Below, piece by piece: positions 53,233 through 63,263 of a DNA stretch of 64,000 bases; the stretch's first letter is position 1; each line of letters opens with the position of its first letter. The DNA is from an uncultured Roseobacter sp. (GTDB lineage: Bacteria; Pseudomonadota; Alphaproteobacteria; Rhodobacterales; Rhodobacteraceae): positions 868,001-932,000 of the forward strand of contig NZ_CANKYM010000002.1 in assembly GCF_947488185.1 (NCBI RefSeq), read 5' to 3'. The translations under genes and the position numbers were made by a program. Below the pieces are notes generated by a model. That model saw only the letters and a list, made by a program, of their open reading frames with translations, had not been told where the DNA came from and did not search any database.

Positions 53233-54042
53233 TCAGACCCTTTCCGGGGTTGGGTGCAATTTGAAATGAGCGATGGCCTCAAAGATGCCCGCGGTGCCAA
53301 TACCCTCTGCGCGGTAGATATGGGCAGCGTCGGGCAGGGCGCTCAACAGGGGTGGTTCGGAGCCGCCCACAGCAACGGCAGGCGTGCCCGCGACCAGCAT
53401 GGACAGATCGTTCAGGGTATCGCCAGCAGCCAGGACCTGGGCTTGCGGGATGTTCAGATGATCGAGCAGGCGCAGCAGAGAGGGGCCCTTGCTGACGCCC
53501 TGGGGCAGCACGTCAAAGAACCGGTTGTCCGAAATCAGCACGTCAAAGCCCATCGCCTCGACCTTCCGGGTTGTGGCGGGGTCGAACTGATCCGGATCGT
53601 AGTCATAGCTCACGCGGTAGCGGAACTCTGTGGGTTGCAGCGTCAACCCCGGCGCGCTTTCAAGGGTCGATCTGACCCGATCGCCCCCATCCCGCCAGCG
53701 CTCGGCAATCTGCCTTTCCAGATCCATGATCGGTGCGATGGTGCGATCCTGGGTCACATGCGCAATTGTCGTGCCGACGTCGCCAATCACATATTCGGGC
53801 CAGGGCACTTGGCCGCTGCCGCAAAGCTGGTGAATGAACGCCGGGTCGCGCCCACTGACAAACACAAGCCCGACAGAGCTGCGATGCGCCTCGATCCAGT
53901 CGTAGAGGGCCTGCCGGTCCGCCGAACTACCACCAAGGAAGGTGCCATCAAGGTCCGTCGCCAGCACGAATTGCCGCTCGGAAAGGGTGTCATTCACTGT
54001 GCGCATCCTCGGGTTTTTGAACTTGGGAGACCGCCTTGCCAA
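53233..54042 (-). CDS. HAD-IIB phosphatase, probable glucosylglycerol-phosphate phosphatase
   Basis: A 269-residue HAD enzyme of the sucrose-phosphatase-like group. Motif I is VLATDLDGTFLGGSSADRQA, motif II the Ser in VFVSGRDPAFIHQL, motif III Lys in GVSKGPSLLRLLDHLNI, and motif IV AAGDTLNDLSMLVAG. It lies directly upstream of ggpS, so it should remove the phosphate from glucosylglycerol phosphate; it is not related in length or sequence pattern to the cyanobacterial GgpP as I know it. An alternative substrate is sucrose or mannosylfructose phosphate. The N-terminal 12 residues may be non-native (a later ATG is at 54003). Confidence 0.75.
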   Translation of the reverse strand: MARRSPKFKNPRMRTVNDTLSERQFVLATDLDGTFLGGSSADRQALYDWIEAHRSSVGLVFVSGRDPAFIHQLCGSGQVPWPEYVIGDVGTTIAHVTQDRTIAPIMDLERQIAERWRDGGDRVRSTLESAPGLTLQPTEFRYRVSYDYDPDQFDPATTRKVEAMGFDVLISDNRFFDVLPQGVSKGPSLLRLLDHLNIPQAQVLAAGDTLNDLSMLVAGTPAVAVGGSEPPLLSALPDAAHIYRAEGIGTAGIFEAIAHFKLHPTPERV

Positions 54043-54755
54043 TGAAATTCGGGATATTTGACAACAATGCTGCAGCGTTCGTCATCGACAACAGCCACCG
54101 GCACTGCCCGCGATGGTCCTGTGCGGGCGCGGGTCTCATGCAAGGGGCAGGGCGAACTGTCACGCGGGCGTTGGCGCGCCAAGGCGATCCGGCGGGCATT
54201 TTTTTTGACACGTTAAATAGCATTGCCGTGTCAGATAACGGGATTGTGCCCGGCTTCAACCCCGTGGTCCATTTGCGACATCGCTGTGACGGCTCTTTTT
54301 TGCGGAATGCTTATAAAATAGGCAAATATTCGGGATTTGGTGCGTGGGATTCCACTAAATCCAGAAGGTGCGTGCAAGCGCTACCAGTAATATTACTTTA
54401 AGAAAAAGACGCAGAATATTGATTAACATATATTTCATGGTGATTTAGCTAGGTTTCGCAGTAACACTTAAATCCGACCCAAGCGGAGCCCTGGTGCTTT
54501 TCGATCTCGACCAGCGCAGATGTCGTTTTTGACACTTTGTAATCTCAGTAACGGCAGCCCCGATCCAACAGCATGCTGACGTAGGGCGCTTGGGTCGTAA
54601 CATACCTCGGGTTTTCCCGCTCAAGCGGCGCGCTGATCGCCTGTCCATTTGCAGATCGCAGTCTATTTCCGTTAGAACGAGCAAAAGAGGTAGTTCACGC
54701 ATCCACCAAACGCTGCCTGTGTGGATGATATGGACGCACCGATCGGGGGAAAAAT
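54043..54755. other. Gene-free region before tamA
   Basis: About 710 bases without a supported gene. The frame at 54036-54401 lacks coding character. An AT-rich patch lies at 54385-54460. The region should carry the promoters of the divergent ggp operon and tamA, but I can point to no specific element. Confidence 0.35.
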
Positions 54756-56573
54756 GTGCAGGTAACCATTATGGGCAGGGGTCTTCGGGGTCGTGGTCTT
54801 GTCAGTGCGATTAGTCTGGCCGCGCTTATGTCGCAGCCCGCGCAAGCGCTGGATGTGACCTTGCAGGGCGCGTTGGGTGATGATCTGCGCGGCGATCTCG
54901 AAGGCGGCTCGCTGCTGATCGAACAGGAGTCATCCGAGACAGACGTTTCCTCACAGGAAATCGTCTCCATTGCACAGGCGGATTACAAGCGCCTGCTCGC
55001 CGTGCTCTATGACTACGGATATTACAGCGCGGTCATTCGCATCACGCTGGACGGGCGCGAGGCATCCTCGATCAAATCCGTAGCACCGCCAAGCAGCGTG
55101 TCGCGGGCCGAGATCGCGATTACACCCGGAAATCAATTTCGTTTTGGGACAGCGGAGATTGGCCCACTGGCACCCGATACCACCTTGCCGGATGGGTTTC
55201 GATCCGGTGAAACCGCCCGGCTGAGCCTGCTGCGCGATGCCGCCAGTGCCGCCACGGATGGCTGGCGCGATGTGGGCCATGCCAAGGCTGAGCTTGAAAG
55301 CCAGCGTGTTACCGCGCGGCACAACGAAGGCGCGCTGAACGCGACGCTGCGTGTCGACCCGGGGCCCAAGCTGCGCTTTGGGGCATTGAGCGTGCGGGGC
55401 AATCAGGCCGTGCGCACTGAACGCATTGTCGAGATTGCCGGCCTGCCCGTGGGCACCACCTATTCGCCCCAGGAATTGCAACAGGCTGCGGCCCGTCTGC
55501 GGCGCACCGGCACCTTCAGCTCGGTTGCCATGATCGAGGCGCAGGAGCCTGGGCCGGGCGACACCCTCGCGATCACCGCGCGTGTGGCTGAAGAGAAACC
55601 GCGGCGGTTCGGCTTTGGTGGAGAAATCTCGACCGTGGAGGGGTTGTCCGTCAGCACGTTCTGGATGCACCGCAACCTCTTTGGCGGCGCGGAGCGGCTG
55701 CGTCTGGACGCAGAGATCGAGGGGATCGGTGGCGATACCGGTGGGACGGACTTTTTGTTGCGTGCGCTCTACCAGCGCCCTGCCACCTTCAATGAAGACA
55801 CCGGCCTCTACGTGCTGGGCGAGATTGAGCAGCAGGACGAGATCAACTTTTTCTCGCGCCAGGGCACGATCGGTGCAGGCATCGAACGGATCGCATCGGA
55901 CCAGCGCAGTTACCGCTTTGGGCTGGCGGTCCGGCGCGCGACCACCCGCGACGCCTTTGGGGAAAACGACTACACGCTGCTGCTCGCGCCGGCGGGTGCG
56001 ACCTTCGACTACCGCGACCGGGTGCTGGATGCGCGGCGCGGTTATTTTCTGGATGCGGAGGTGGCCCCGTTTCTGGCGGCCTCGGGCGCGGACAACGGGC
56101 TGCTGACAAAAGTCGATTTGCGCGGTTACCGGACATTCGGCGAGACGCGCTCTACGACCATTGCCCTGCGTGGGCAGCTTGGGTCGCTGATCGGGCCGAC
56201 GCTCTCCGTGGCACCGGCTGATTTCCTGTTCTATTCCGGCGGCAGTGACACGGTGCGCGGCCATGAATACCAATCGCTTGGCGTCGATCTGGGGGGTGGC
56301 CAGACCGTCGGGGGCCGGTCTTTCCTTGGGTTGTCCGCCGAGATACGCATGCGGACGTCCGGCAATCTGGGGTATGTCGGATTTCTGGACGCGGGCTATA
56401 TCGGGGAGGAGGTCTTTCCCGACGGGTCGGGCGAATGGCACAGCGGCGCCGGGGTGGGCCTGCGATATGCCACGCCCATCGGGCCCATCCGCCTCGACCT
56501 GGCGATGCCCACATCGGGCGACGACGACGGGTCATCGTTTCAGGTCTACATTGGCATAGGGCAGGCATTCTGA
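54756..56573 (+). CDS. tamA: Outer-membrane translocation and assembly protein TamA
   Basis: A 605-residue Omp85-family protein with a signal peptide (LVSAISLAALMSQPAQA). POTRA domains occupy about residues 30-270 (LRFGALSVRGNQAVRTERIV is the third), followed by a 16-strand barrel with the family core YSGGSDTVRGHEYQSLGVD and the ending aromatic GIGQAF. The start is GTG 54756 or ATG 54771. Its stop overlaps tamB (TGATG). TamA and TamB together help insert or transport proteins or lipids at the outer membrane. Confidence 0.93.
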   Translation: MQVTIMGRGLRGRGLVSAISLAALMSQPAQALDVTLQGALGDDLRGDLEGGSLLIEQESSETDVSSQEIVSIAQADYKRLLAVLYDYGYYSAVIRITLDGREASSIKSVAPPSSVSRAEIAITPGNQFRFGTAEIGPLAPDTTLPDGFRSGETARLSLLRDAASAATDGWRDVGHAKAELESQRVTARHNEGALNATLRVDPGPKLRFGALSVRGNQAVRTERIVEIAGLPVGTTYSPQELQQAAARLRRTGTFSSVAMIEAQEPGPGDTLAITARVAEEKPRRFGFGGEISTVEGLSVSTFWMHRNLFGGAERLRLDAEIEGIGGDTGGTDFLLRALYQRPATFNEDTGLYVLGEIEQQDEINFFSRQGTIGAGIERIASDQRSYRFGLAVRRATTRDAFGENDYTLLLAPAGATFDYRDRVLDARRGYFLDAEVAPFLAASGADNGLLTKVDLRGYRTFGETRSTTIALRGQLGSLIGPTLSVAPADFLFYSGGSDTVRGHEYQSLGVDLGGGQTVGGRSFLGLSAEIRMRTSGNLGYVGFLDAGYIGEEVFPDGSGEWHSGAGVGLRYATPIGPIRLDLAMPTSGDDDGSSFQVYIGIGQAF

Positions 56574-59500
56574 TGTGGGTTTGGGTAAAAATACTGGCCG
56601 TCATCGCGCTGCTCTGGGGCGTTACCCATGCGCAGGCGCAGAGCGATGAGGATGACGGCGGCTTTCTGACCCGCACGCTCGAAGACCTGCTCTCAGGCGC
56701 GGGGCGCGAGGTCAACATCGAAGGCTTTGCCGGGGCGCTGAGCTCCGAGGCGTCGTTTGACCGCATGACCATTGCCGATGATCAGGGCATCTGGCTGACA
56801 CTCGAAGACGTGAAGCTGAACTGGAGCAGGCTGGCCCTGCTGCGCGGACGGCTCGAAGTGGACAACCTGAGCGCCGCGGTGCTCGATCTGCCGCGCCTGC
56901 CGGAGGTTGAGGAGACAACGGAAGTGCCCGCCGCGGAAGCCACGGAATTTGCGCTGCCGGACCTGCCGGTGTCGGTGAACATCCAGCAGTTCGAAGTCTC
57001 TCGCATCGCTCTAGGGGAACCGGTTCTGGGCGCAGCCGCCGTTCTGGACGTCAAGGCCAGCGCGCGGCTCGATGACGAGGGGGCCTTTGTCGATCTGACG
57101 GCAAACCGGGTGGACAACACGGCGGGCACCTATGTGGTGCAGGGCAGTTTTGCGCGGGAGACGTCAGAGATTTCGGTGCAGATGGAACTGGATGAAGCTG
57201 CAGGCGGGCTGGTGGGGCGGGTGATGAACCTGCCGGGCCAACCCTCCATCGATCTGACCGTGGCGGGCACCGGACCGCTGGATGATTTCACGGCGGATAT
57301 CGCGCTGGCCACCGACGGGCAGGACCGTGTCGCGGGGCAGGTGGTGTTGAGCACGCTGCCGGTGGAGACCGAGGGCGCTGTGCCTGATCGCCGCGTGCGG
57401 GCCAACCTTGGCGGCGACATTACGGCCCTTGTCGCGCCGGAGTCGCGAGATTTCTTCGGCACCGACGTTCAGATCGCTGCGGATGCGGTTTTGGCCGCTG
57501 ATGGCGCCGTTGATGTCTCTGAATTCAGCCTTGATGCGCAGTCTGCCCAGTTGAGTGGCGCGGTGCGGCTCAACAGTGAGGCCTGGCCGGTGTTCATAGA
57601 TATCAATGGACAGATTGCGCGGTCTGATCGGCGACCGGTTGTCTTGCCCGGATCGGATGTGGAAACCACGGTGCAGGCTGTGACGCTGAGTGTGGATTTC
57701 GATGCCGCGGATGGCGATGCGTTTCGCGGTGTTTTCGACATTGTGGACCTTGACCGTCAGGACGTCCGTTTCGCCGAGGCCGCATTGGTGCTCGACGGGA
57801 CGCTGGAAAGTGCCGCGGGCACGGTCGGTCGTTTTCTGGGCGATCTTGATCTGACGACGGAAGGGCTGGAATTGTCCGATCCGCAGGCTGCGCAGGCGTT
57901 GGGGCAGGACCTGCAGGGCAGGGCCAATATCGACTATGTCGAAGGCCAGCCAATCCGGATTACCGGTCTGGAACTCACGGGCGAAGACTACGGCTTGAGG
58001 GGCGATGTCATCATCGACGGGCTGGCGGGCGGTTTCCCGACCGAGCTGGACCTGAGTGTGCAGGCCCTAGAGCTGGCGCGCTTCGCCGGCATATCCGGTC
58101 AGCCGCTGACGGGCGGCGCGCAGTTAGACATCCAGGGGAACGTCACGCCGCTCAGCAGCATGTTTGACCTCGCGATCCGGGGCACAACCAACGATCTGAC
58201 GGTAGGCATCCCGCAGGCCGATGCGGTGCTGGCGGGCGAAACGGCGCTGACCCTGCAGGCGCGGCGCGATGTGTCGGGGACCTTCGTGCAGGATCTGATC
58301 CTGCGCAATGACGTGCTTGACGTGGCGGGTGATTTCGAGCTGCGCACGGATGACAGCGTCGTCTCTGCCCGCGCGACCCTCAGCGATATCGCATTGGTGC
58401 TGCCGCAATATCAGGGGCCGGTGAGCGTGGTGGTCGACGCCACACAGGACAGCCTGGGCTGGCAGGTCGATCTGACGGCGGATGCGCCCTATGACAGCGC
58501 GCTCAGCGTCAAGGGGCGTGCGACCGGGCCGCAAACCGACGTGGTTTTTGATCTTTCCGTGCCGGAGGTCAAACCGCTGGTGCCCACCGTGCAGGGACCG
58601 CTCAAGGCCGCCGGACGCATCTGGCTGACGGATCAAGGCTATAACGTGGATGTGGATGCGGGCGGGCCCTACCAATCGGATGTCAGCGTCGCGGGGCTCG
58701 CCACCGGGCCTGATGCCGCCGTCACCTTCTCCGCAGCACTCCCGGACATCAGCGTTTTTGTGCCCAACATCCGGGGACCGTTCTCCATTGCGGGGGATGC
58801 AGATCGCACCACCGGCGGCTGGCAGATCGATACGGTTGCTCAAGGACCCGCAGGGACGGATGCCACGATCGCGGGGCTTGTGCGGGAAGACGGCACACTC
58901 GACCTCGATGTTGCGGGCGCGCTGCCTTTGGGGTTATCGGAACCATTTCTGGCGCCGCGCAGCCTGCAGGGACAGGCACGGTTTGACCTTGCCGTGAATG
59001 GGGCGCCTGCGCTTGGCTCTGTTTCCGGGCGTATCACGACAGATGGCGCCAGCTTTGCCGCACCCAATCTGCGGCTTGCGTTGACCGATCTTGACACAAC
59101 CCTTGATCTGGCGGGCGGGTCGCTGCGCATCGACGCGCAAAGTGCCGTTGAAAGCGGTGGTAGCATGGTGGCGTCCGGCTTTCTCAACCTGACAAACCTG
59201 TCCACTGATCTGCTGGTGACCCTGAACAGCGTTGGCTTTGTCGACCCACGCCTGTTTTCCACCGTGCTGGATGGTGCGATTGCCGTTACGGGTCCGTTGA
59301 ACGGCGGTGCCCGGATTGCCGGGGAAATCAACGTGGGCGAGACCCTTGTAACCGTGCCGTCCTCCGGATTGACCAGTATTGGCGAAATCCCCGACATCAC
59401 CCATGTGGGGGCGCCGGCGGCGGTGACCCGCACCCGCGGCCGCGCAGGGGTGATCCCCGAGCCGCAGTCTGCCGGCGCGTCCGGCGCAGCGGCGTACCGT

Positions 59501-60184
59501 CTTGGCATTCAGATCAATGCGCCGCGCAGGATTTTCGTGCGTGGACGCGGCATTGACGCGGAACTGGGCGGCGGGCTCGAGATTACCGGGACTACGGCGC
59601 GGGTGATCTCCGCCGGTCAATTCGATCTGGTGCGCGGGCGGCTCGATATCCTTGGCAAACGGTTCGATCTGGTCGAAGGATCTATCCAGTTTCAGGGCGA
59701 TCTTGTGCCCTACATTCGCTTCGTGACCTCCTCGAGCACGGAAAACGGCACCGCCGGGATCGTGCTTGACGGACCGGCGTCGACGCCGGATGTGTCCTTT
59801 ATTTCAACGCCCGATGCGCCGCAGGATCAGGTGCTGGCGCAACTGCTCTTCGGGCGCAATATTGACGAGATATCGGCTTTTCAGGCGCTGCAACTGGCGA
59901 ATGCGGTGGCCGAGCTGGCAGGGCGGCAGGGGTCCGATGTCATTGGCAATCTTAGAGAGGGTTTCGGTCTGGATGATTTCGACGTGACCACCACCGATGA
60001 CGGCGAGGCGGCGGTGCGGGCGGGCAAATACATCTCCGACAACATCTACACAGATGTGACCACGGGCGGCGGGGAGACGGAATTGTCGATCAACCTTGAA
60101 TTGACAGAATCTCTGAAAGCCAAGGGCACGCTGGAGCAGGACGGCAACACTGCCCTGGGCATATTCTTTGAGCGGGATTACTGA
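56573..60184 (+). CDS. tamB: Translocation and assembly module protein TamB
   Basis: A 1203-residue protein anchored by an N-terminal helix (VKILAVIALLWGVTHAQAQ), followed by a long repetitive beta-rich AsmA/VPS13-like body that spans the periplasm, and the conserved C-terminal DUF490 region (RGRGIDAELGGGLEITGTTA, DQVLAQLLFGRNIDEISAFQ, ALGIFFERDY at the end). It overlaps tamA by one base, and the long frame extending upstream to 56435 lies inside tamA. The C-terminal residue pattern that docks to the TamA barrel is intact. The 3' end overlaps the convergent flavin reductase by 7 bases. Confidence 0.94.
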   Translation: MWVWVKILAVIALLWGVTHAQAQSDEDDGGFLTRTLEDLLSGAGREVNIEGFAGALSSEASFDRMTIADDQGIWLTLEDVKLNWSRLALLRGRLEVDNLSAAVLDLPRLPEVEETTEVPAAEATEFALPDLPVSVNIQQFEVSRIALGEPVLGAAAVLDVKASARLDDEGAFVDLTANRVDNTAGTYVVQGSFARETSEISVQMELDEAAGGLVGRVMNLPGQPSIDLTVAGTGPLDDFTADIALATDGQDRVAGQVVLSTLPVETEGAVPDRRVRANLGGDITALVAPESRDFFGTDVQIAADAVLAADGAVDVSEFSLDAQSAQLSGAVRLNSEAWPVFIDINGQIARSDRRPVVLPGSDVETTVQAVTLSVDFDAADGDAFRGVFDIVDLDRQDVRFAEAALVLDGTLESAAGTVGRFLGDLDLTTEGLELSDPQAAQALGQDLQGRANIDYVEGQPIRITGLELTGEDYGLRGDVIIDGLAGGFPTELDLSVQALELARFAGISGQPLTGGAQLDIQGNVTPLSSMFDLAIRGTTNDLTVGIPQADAVLAGETALTLQARRDVSGTFVQDLILRNDVLDVAGDFELRTDDSVVSARATLSDIALVLPQYQGPVSVVVDATQDSLGWQVDLTADAPYDSALSVKGRATGPQTDVVFDLSVPEVKPLVPTVQGPLKAAGRIWLTDQGYNVDVDAGGPYQSDVSVAGLATGPDAAVTFSAALPDISVFVPNIRGPFSIAGDADRTTGGWQIDTVAQGPAGTDATIAGLVREDGTLDLDVAGALPLGLSEPFLAPRSLQGQARFDLAVNGAPALGSVSGRITTDGASFAAPNLRLALTDLDTTLDLAGGSLRIDAQSAVESGGSMVASGFLNLTNLSTDLLVTLNSVGFVDPRLFSTVLDGAIAVTGPLNGGARIAGEINVGETLVTVPSSGLTSIGEIPDITHVGAPAAVTRTRGRAGVIPEPQSAGASGAAAYRLGIQINAPRRIFVRGRGIDAELGGGLEITGTTARVISAGQFDLVRGRLDILGKRFDLVEGSIQFQGDLVPYIRFVTSSSTENGTAGIVLDGPASTPDVSFISTPDAPQDQVLAQLLFGRNIDEISAFQALQLANAVAELAGRQGSDVIGNLREGFGLDDFDVTTTDDGEAAVRAGKYISDNIYTDVTTGGGETELSINLELTESLKAKGTLEQDGNTALGIFFERDY

Positions 60185-60705
60185 TCTGGCGCTGTGGAAC
60201 CCGGTGTGAACTGGCCAAACCGCCCCCGATCGAACAGCAGCCCCGGTGCTTCAGATGTGCCCTGCGCCACGTGGCGCACTTTGCCCAGGATCAGCGAGTG
60301 ATCGCCCGCCGGATGCACCGCATGGGTCGTGCAGAAAAACGCGGCAAGACATCCTGCGAGATGCGGGGTGCCCAGCGGGCCTGCCTCCCACACCAGTGTT
60401 TCGAACCCGTCCCCGCTGCTTGCGAAATGGTGGGCGAGGTCGAGCTGATCAGCCCCCAGGACATGAATGCAAAAGCTGTCTGCCCCGGTGAAGGCGTCGT
60501 GACGGCGGGAGGATACTGCGGGCGACCACAACACCAGGGGTGGGGATAGCGAGACAGAAGAGAATGAATTCGCCGTCATCCCAAGCGGCCCCGTGGGCGT
60601 CTGCGTTGTGATCACCGTCACACCGGTGCCGTAGCAGCCGAAAGCACGCCGAAGGTCCTGCAGGCGGTCGGGATCGGGGGAAAACAGCGCCGTATCAGAG
60701 GGCAT
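60178..60705 (-). CDS. Flavin reductase (paralogue)
   Basis: A 175-residue flavin reductase, closely similar to the one at 25325: compare YGTGVTVITTQTPTGPLGMT and ANSFSSVSLSPPLVLWSPA with its counterpart. The end THAVHPAGDHSLILGKVRH is conserved. No monooxygenase lies nearby; it stands alone between tamB (convergent, 7-base overlap) and acs. It may serve a monooxygenase elsewhere. The two copies could be interchangeable partners for the SsuD-like enzyme. Confidence 0.88.
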   Translation of the reverse strand: MPSDTALFSPDPDRLQDLRRAFGCYGTGVTVITTQTPTGPLGMTANSFSSVSLSPPLVLWSPAVSSRRHDAFTGADSFCIHVLGADQLDLAHHFASSGDGFETLVWEAGPLGTPHLAGCLAAFFCTTHAVHPAGDHSLILGKVRHVAQGTSEAPGLLFDRGRFGQFTPGSTAPDQ

Positions 60706-60872
60706 TCGGGCGTCCGCTGGCCTTGCTTGTTTCAGAATGGATCATCGCACCTCGCCCGGTCAGTCTTGAGAGGCCATGTATGGCATGAACCGCGCAGGGC
60801 AAGGCCGCCAGTGACGCCCGCCCCACGGCGAAGGCCGGTACGCGCGGTACCGGCCCATCGGGTCCGTTGACT

Positions 60873-62837
60873 TCAGCCTTTGTTCATTCGGTTTTCGATC
60901 AAATCCTCGACCACCGAGGGATCGGCCAGCGTGGACGTGTCGCCCAGAGCACCGAAATCATCCTCGGCAATCTTGCGCAGGATACGTCGCATGATCTTGC
61001 CCGAACGGGTCTTGGGCAGACCCGGCGCCCATTGGATGAGATCGGGGCTGGCAATCGGACCAATCTCCGTCCGCACCCAAGTGCGCAACTCCTTGCGCAG
61101 CTCTTCGGTAGGTTCCTCGCCACTCATCAGGGTGACGTAGCAGTAAATGCCCTGGCCCTTGATTTCATGCGGATAGCCAACCACCGCCGCCTCGGCCACT
61201 TTCCCATGCGCCACTAGCGCGCTTTCCACCTCCGCGGTGCCCATCCGGTGGCCCGAGACGTTGATCACATCATCGACGCGGCCGGTGATCCAGTAGTCGC
61301 CATCCGTATCGCGTTTGCAGCCGTCGCCGGTGAAGTAGTAGCCCTTGTAGTCCGCGAAATAGGTCTTCTCGAACCGCGCGTGATCGCCCCAGACCGACCG
61401 CATTTGCCCGGGCCAACTGTCGGAGATACACAGCACCCCTTCGACGTCATTGCCCTGGATCACCTCGCCGGTTGCCGGCTCCAGCACAACCGGTTCGATC
61501 CCGAAGAAGGGTTTCATAGCGGAGCCCGGTTTCATCGCATGGGCGCCGGGCAGAGGGGTCATCAGGTGCCCGCCGGTTTCGGTCTGCCACCAGGTGTCCA
61601 CGATGGGGCATTTGCCCTTGCCCACGACGTCGTTGTACCAGTTCCAGGCTTCGGGGTTGATCGGTTCACCGACGGTGCCCAGCAGCTTGAGGCTGCTCAG
61701 ATCGCAGGTCTCTACGAACTGGTTGCCCTGACCCATCAGCGCGCGAATGGCGGTGGGCGCGGTGTAGAACTGGTTCACCTTGTGCTTTTCGCAGACCTGC
61801 CAGAAGCGGCTGGCATCCGGGTAGGTAGGCACCCCTTCGAACATCAGCGTGGTGGCCCCATTCGCAAGCGGGCCGTAGACGATATAGCTGTGCCCGGTGA
61901 CCCAGCCGACGTCTGCTGTGCACCAGTAGATATCGCCGTCGTGATAATCGAAGGTGATTTCATGCGTCATCGCGGCATAGACGAGATAACCGCCAGTGGT
62001 GTGCACCACGCCCTTCGGCTGACCCGTCGAGCCGGAGGTGTAGAGGATGAACAGCGGGTCTTCGGCCCCCATCTCCTCGGGGGCGCAGTCCTCCGACGCC
62101 TCGGCGGCCAGCGCGTTATAGTCGAAATCGCGCCCGTCAATCCACGTGGTCTGGCCGCCCGTGCGCTTGACCACCAGCAGCTTCACATCATCAGCGGTAT
62201 GCAGCAGCGCCTGATCAGCGTTGGATTTCAACGGCGTGTCGCGCCCGCCGCGTGGCGCATGGTCTGCGGTGATGACCACCTTGGCGTCACAGCCGTTTAC
62301 GCGTGCCGCCAGAGCATCCGGCGAAAATCCTGCAAAAACAATGGAGTGTATGGCGCCAATTCGCGCGCAGGCGAGCATAGCATAGGCCGCCTCCGGGATC
62401 ATCGGCATGTAGATGATCACCCGGTCCCCCTTACTGACGCCGAGGTCTTTCAGCACATTTGCCATTTTACAGACCGCACTGTGTAGCGCCTTGTAGGTGA
62501 TGTGCATTGCCTCGTCGTCGGGGCTGTCGGGTTCCCAGATGATCGCGGTCTGATCGCCGCGTGTCGCCAGATGCCGATCGACACAATTGGCTGAGACGTT
62601 CAGCGTGCCATCGGCAAACCAGTTGATGGAGACATTGCCCAGCGTGAAGTCGACATCCTTGACCTGGGTGAAGGGCGTCATCCAGTCGACGCGCGCCGCT
62701 TCCTTGCGCCAGAAACCTTCTGGATCCTTGATCGATGCCGCGTACATGGCCGCGTAGCTTTCGGCGTCGACATGGGCGTTGGCGGCCATATCGGGCGATG
62801 GCGGATAGGTTTTGGCGGCTGTGGCGGTGTCGGACAT
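60873..62837 (-). CDS. acs: Acetyl-CoA synthetase
   Basis: A 654-residue AMP-forming acetate:CoA ligase. The nucleotide motif is [20 protein letters not shown], the A5-like motif [20 protein letters not shown], and the catalytic and acetylation-site Lys lies in [16 protein letters not shown]. The typical acetate-pocket segment [18 protein letters not shown] is present. ATG 62837 is preferred over 62900, with GGGAGGAGCC 3 bases upstream. It activates acetate for the TCA or ethylmalonyl-CoA cycle. It is divergent from a TRAP solute-binding gene. Confidence 0.96.
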   Translation of the reverse strand: MSDTATAAKTYPPSPDMAANAHVDAESYAAMYAASIKDPEGFWRKEAARVDWMTPFTQVKDVDFTLGNVSINWFADGTLNVSANCVDRHLATRGDQTAIIWEPDSPDDEAMHITYKALHSAVCKMANVLKDLGVSKGDRVIIYMPMIPEAAYAMLACARIGAIHSIVFAGFSPDALAARVNGCDAKVVITADHAPRGGRDTPLKSNADQALLHTADDVKLLVVKRTGGQTTWIDGRDFDYNALAAEASEDCAPEEMGAEDPLFILYTSGSTGQPKGVVHTTGGYLVYAAMTHEITFDYHDGDIYWCTADVGWVTGHSYIVYGPLANGATTLMFEGVPTYPDASRFWQVCEKHKVNQFYTAPTAIRALMGQGNQFVETCDLSSLKLLGTVGEPINPEAWNWYNDVVGKGKCPIVDTWWQTETGGHLMTPLPGAHAMKPGSAMKPFFGIEPVVLEPATGEVIQGNDVEGVLCISDSWPGQMRSVWGDHARFEKTYFADYKGYYFTGDGCKRDTDGDYWITGRVDDVINVSGHRMGTAEVESALVAHGKVAEAAVVGYPHEIKGQGIYCYVTLMSGEEPTEELRKELRTWVRTEIGPIASPDLIQWAPGLPKTRSGKIMRRILRKIAEDDFGALGDTSTLADPSVVEDLIENRMNKG

Positions 62838-63263
62838 GAAGGCTCCTCCCTTGGGTCGTAACAGTGCGAAGGAACGGCATGCGGGTGCGTCTGCACGCAT
62901 GGTCTGTCCTCTCCTCCGAGACGGATCATAGCGTGATCGGAAAAGAAGGGAATAAGCTTAGGAAACACAAGGTTTTTGAAGCCTGCGGTTTTCAAGGCCC
63001 AAGGCACGACTTGAAATTCGAGGCGTCAGCGCGGCAGTTTCGAGCGTCCTTTGCCTAGAATGGGGTATGATTGTGTGTCGGATGCAAGTCACCGGACACG
63101 CTGGTTTGTCCCCCGAGAGCCCGTGTGGTGTCGAAAGCTGCCCAATTTGCCAGAATCGATGGGGAAGGGCCCGGCGGGCATTCTGTGCTTGGCAGCCAGC
63201 GCCAGCTTGGGTAGCCTCGCCCTAATCGTACCCCATGTGAGGTGCGTAAAAAGGGAGAAACAC
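62838..63263. other. Divergent promoter region between acs and a TRAP gene
   Basis: About 425 bases without a supported gene; the frame at 62864-63058 has no coding character. It should hold the promoters for acs and the TRAP solute-binding gene. No operator or terminator is clear by eye. Confidence 0.35.

Noticed and set aside
54951-56441. 496-codon minus-strand frame opposite tamA
   Set aside because: Low-information Arg/Gln/Pro-rich translation; tamA has all POTRA and barrel features.
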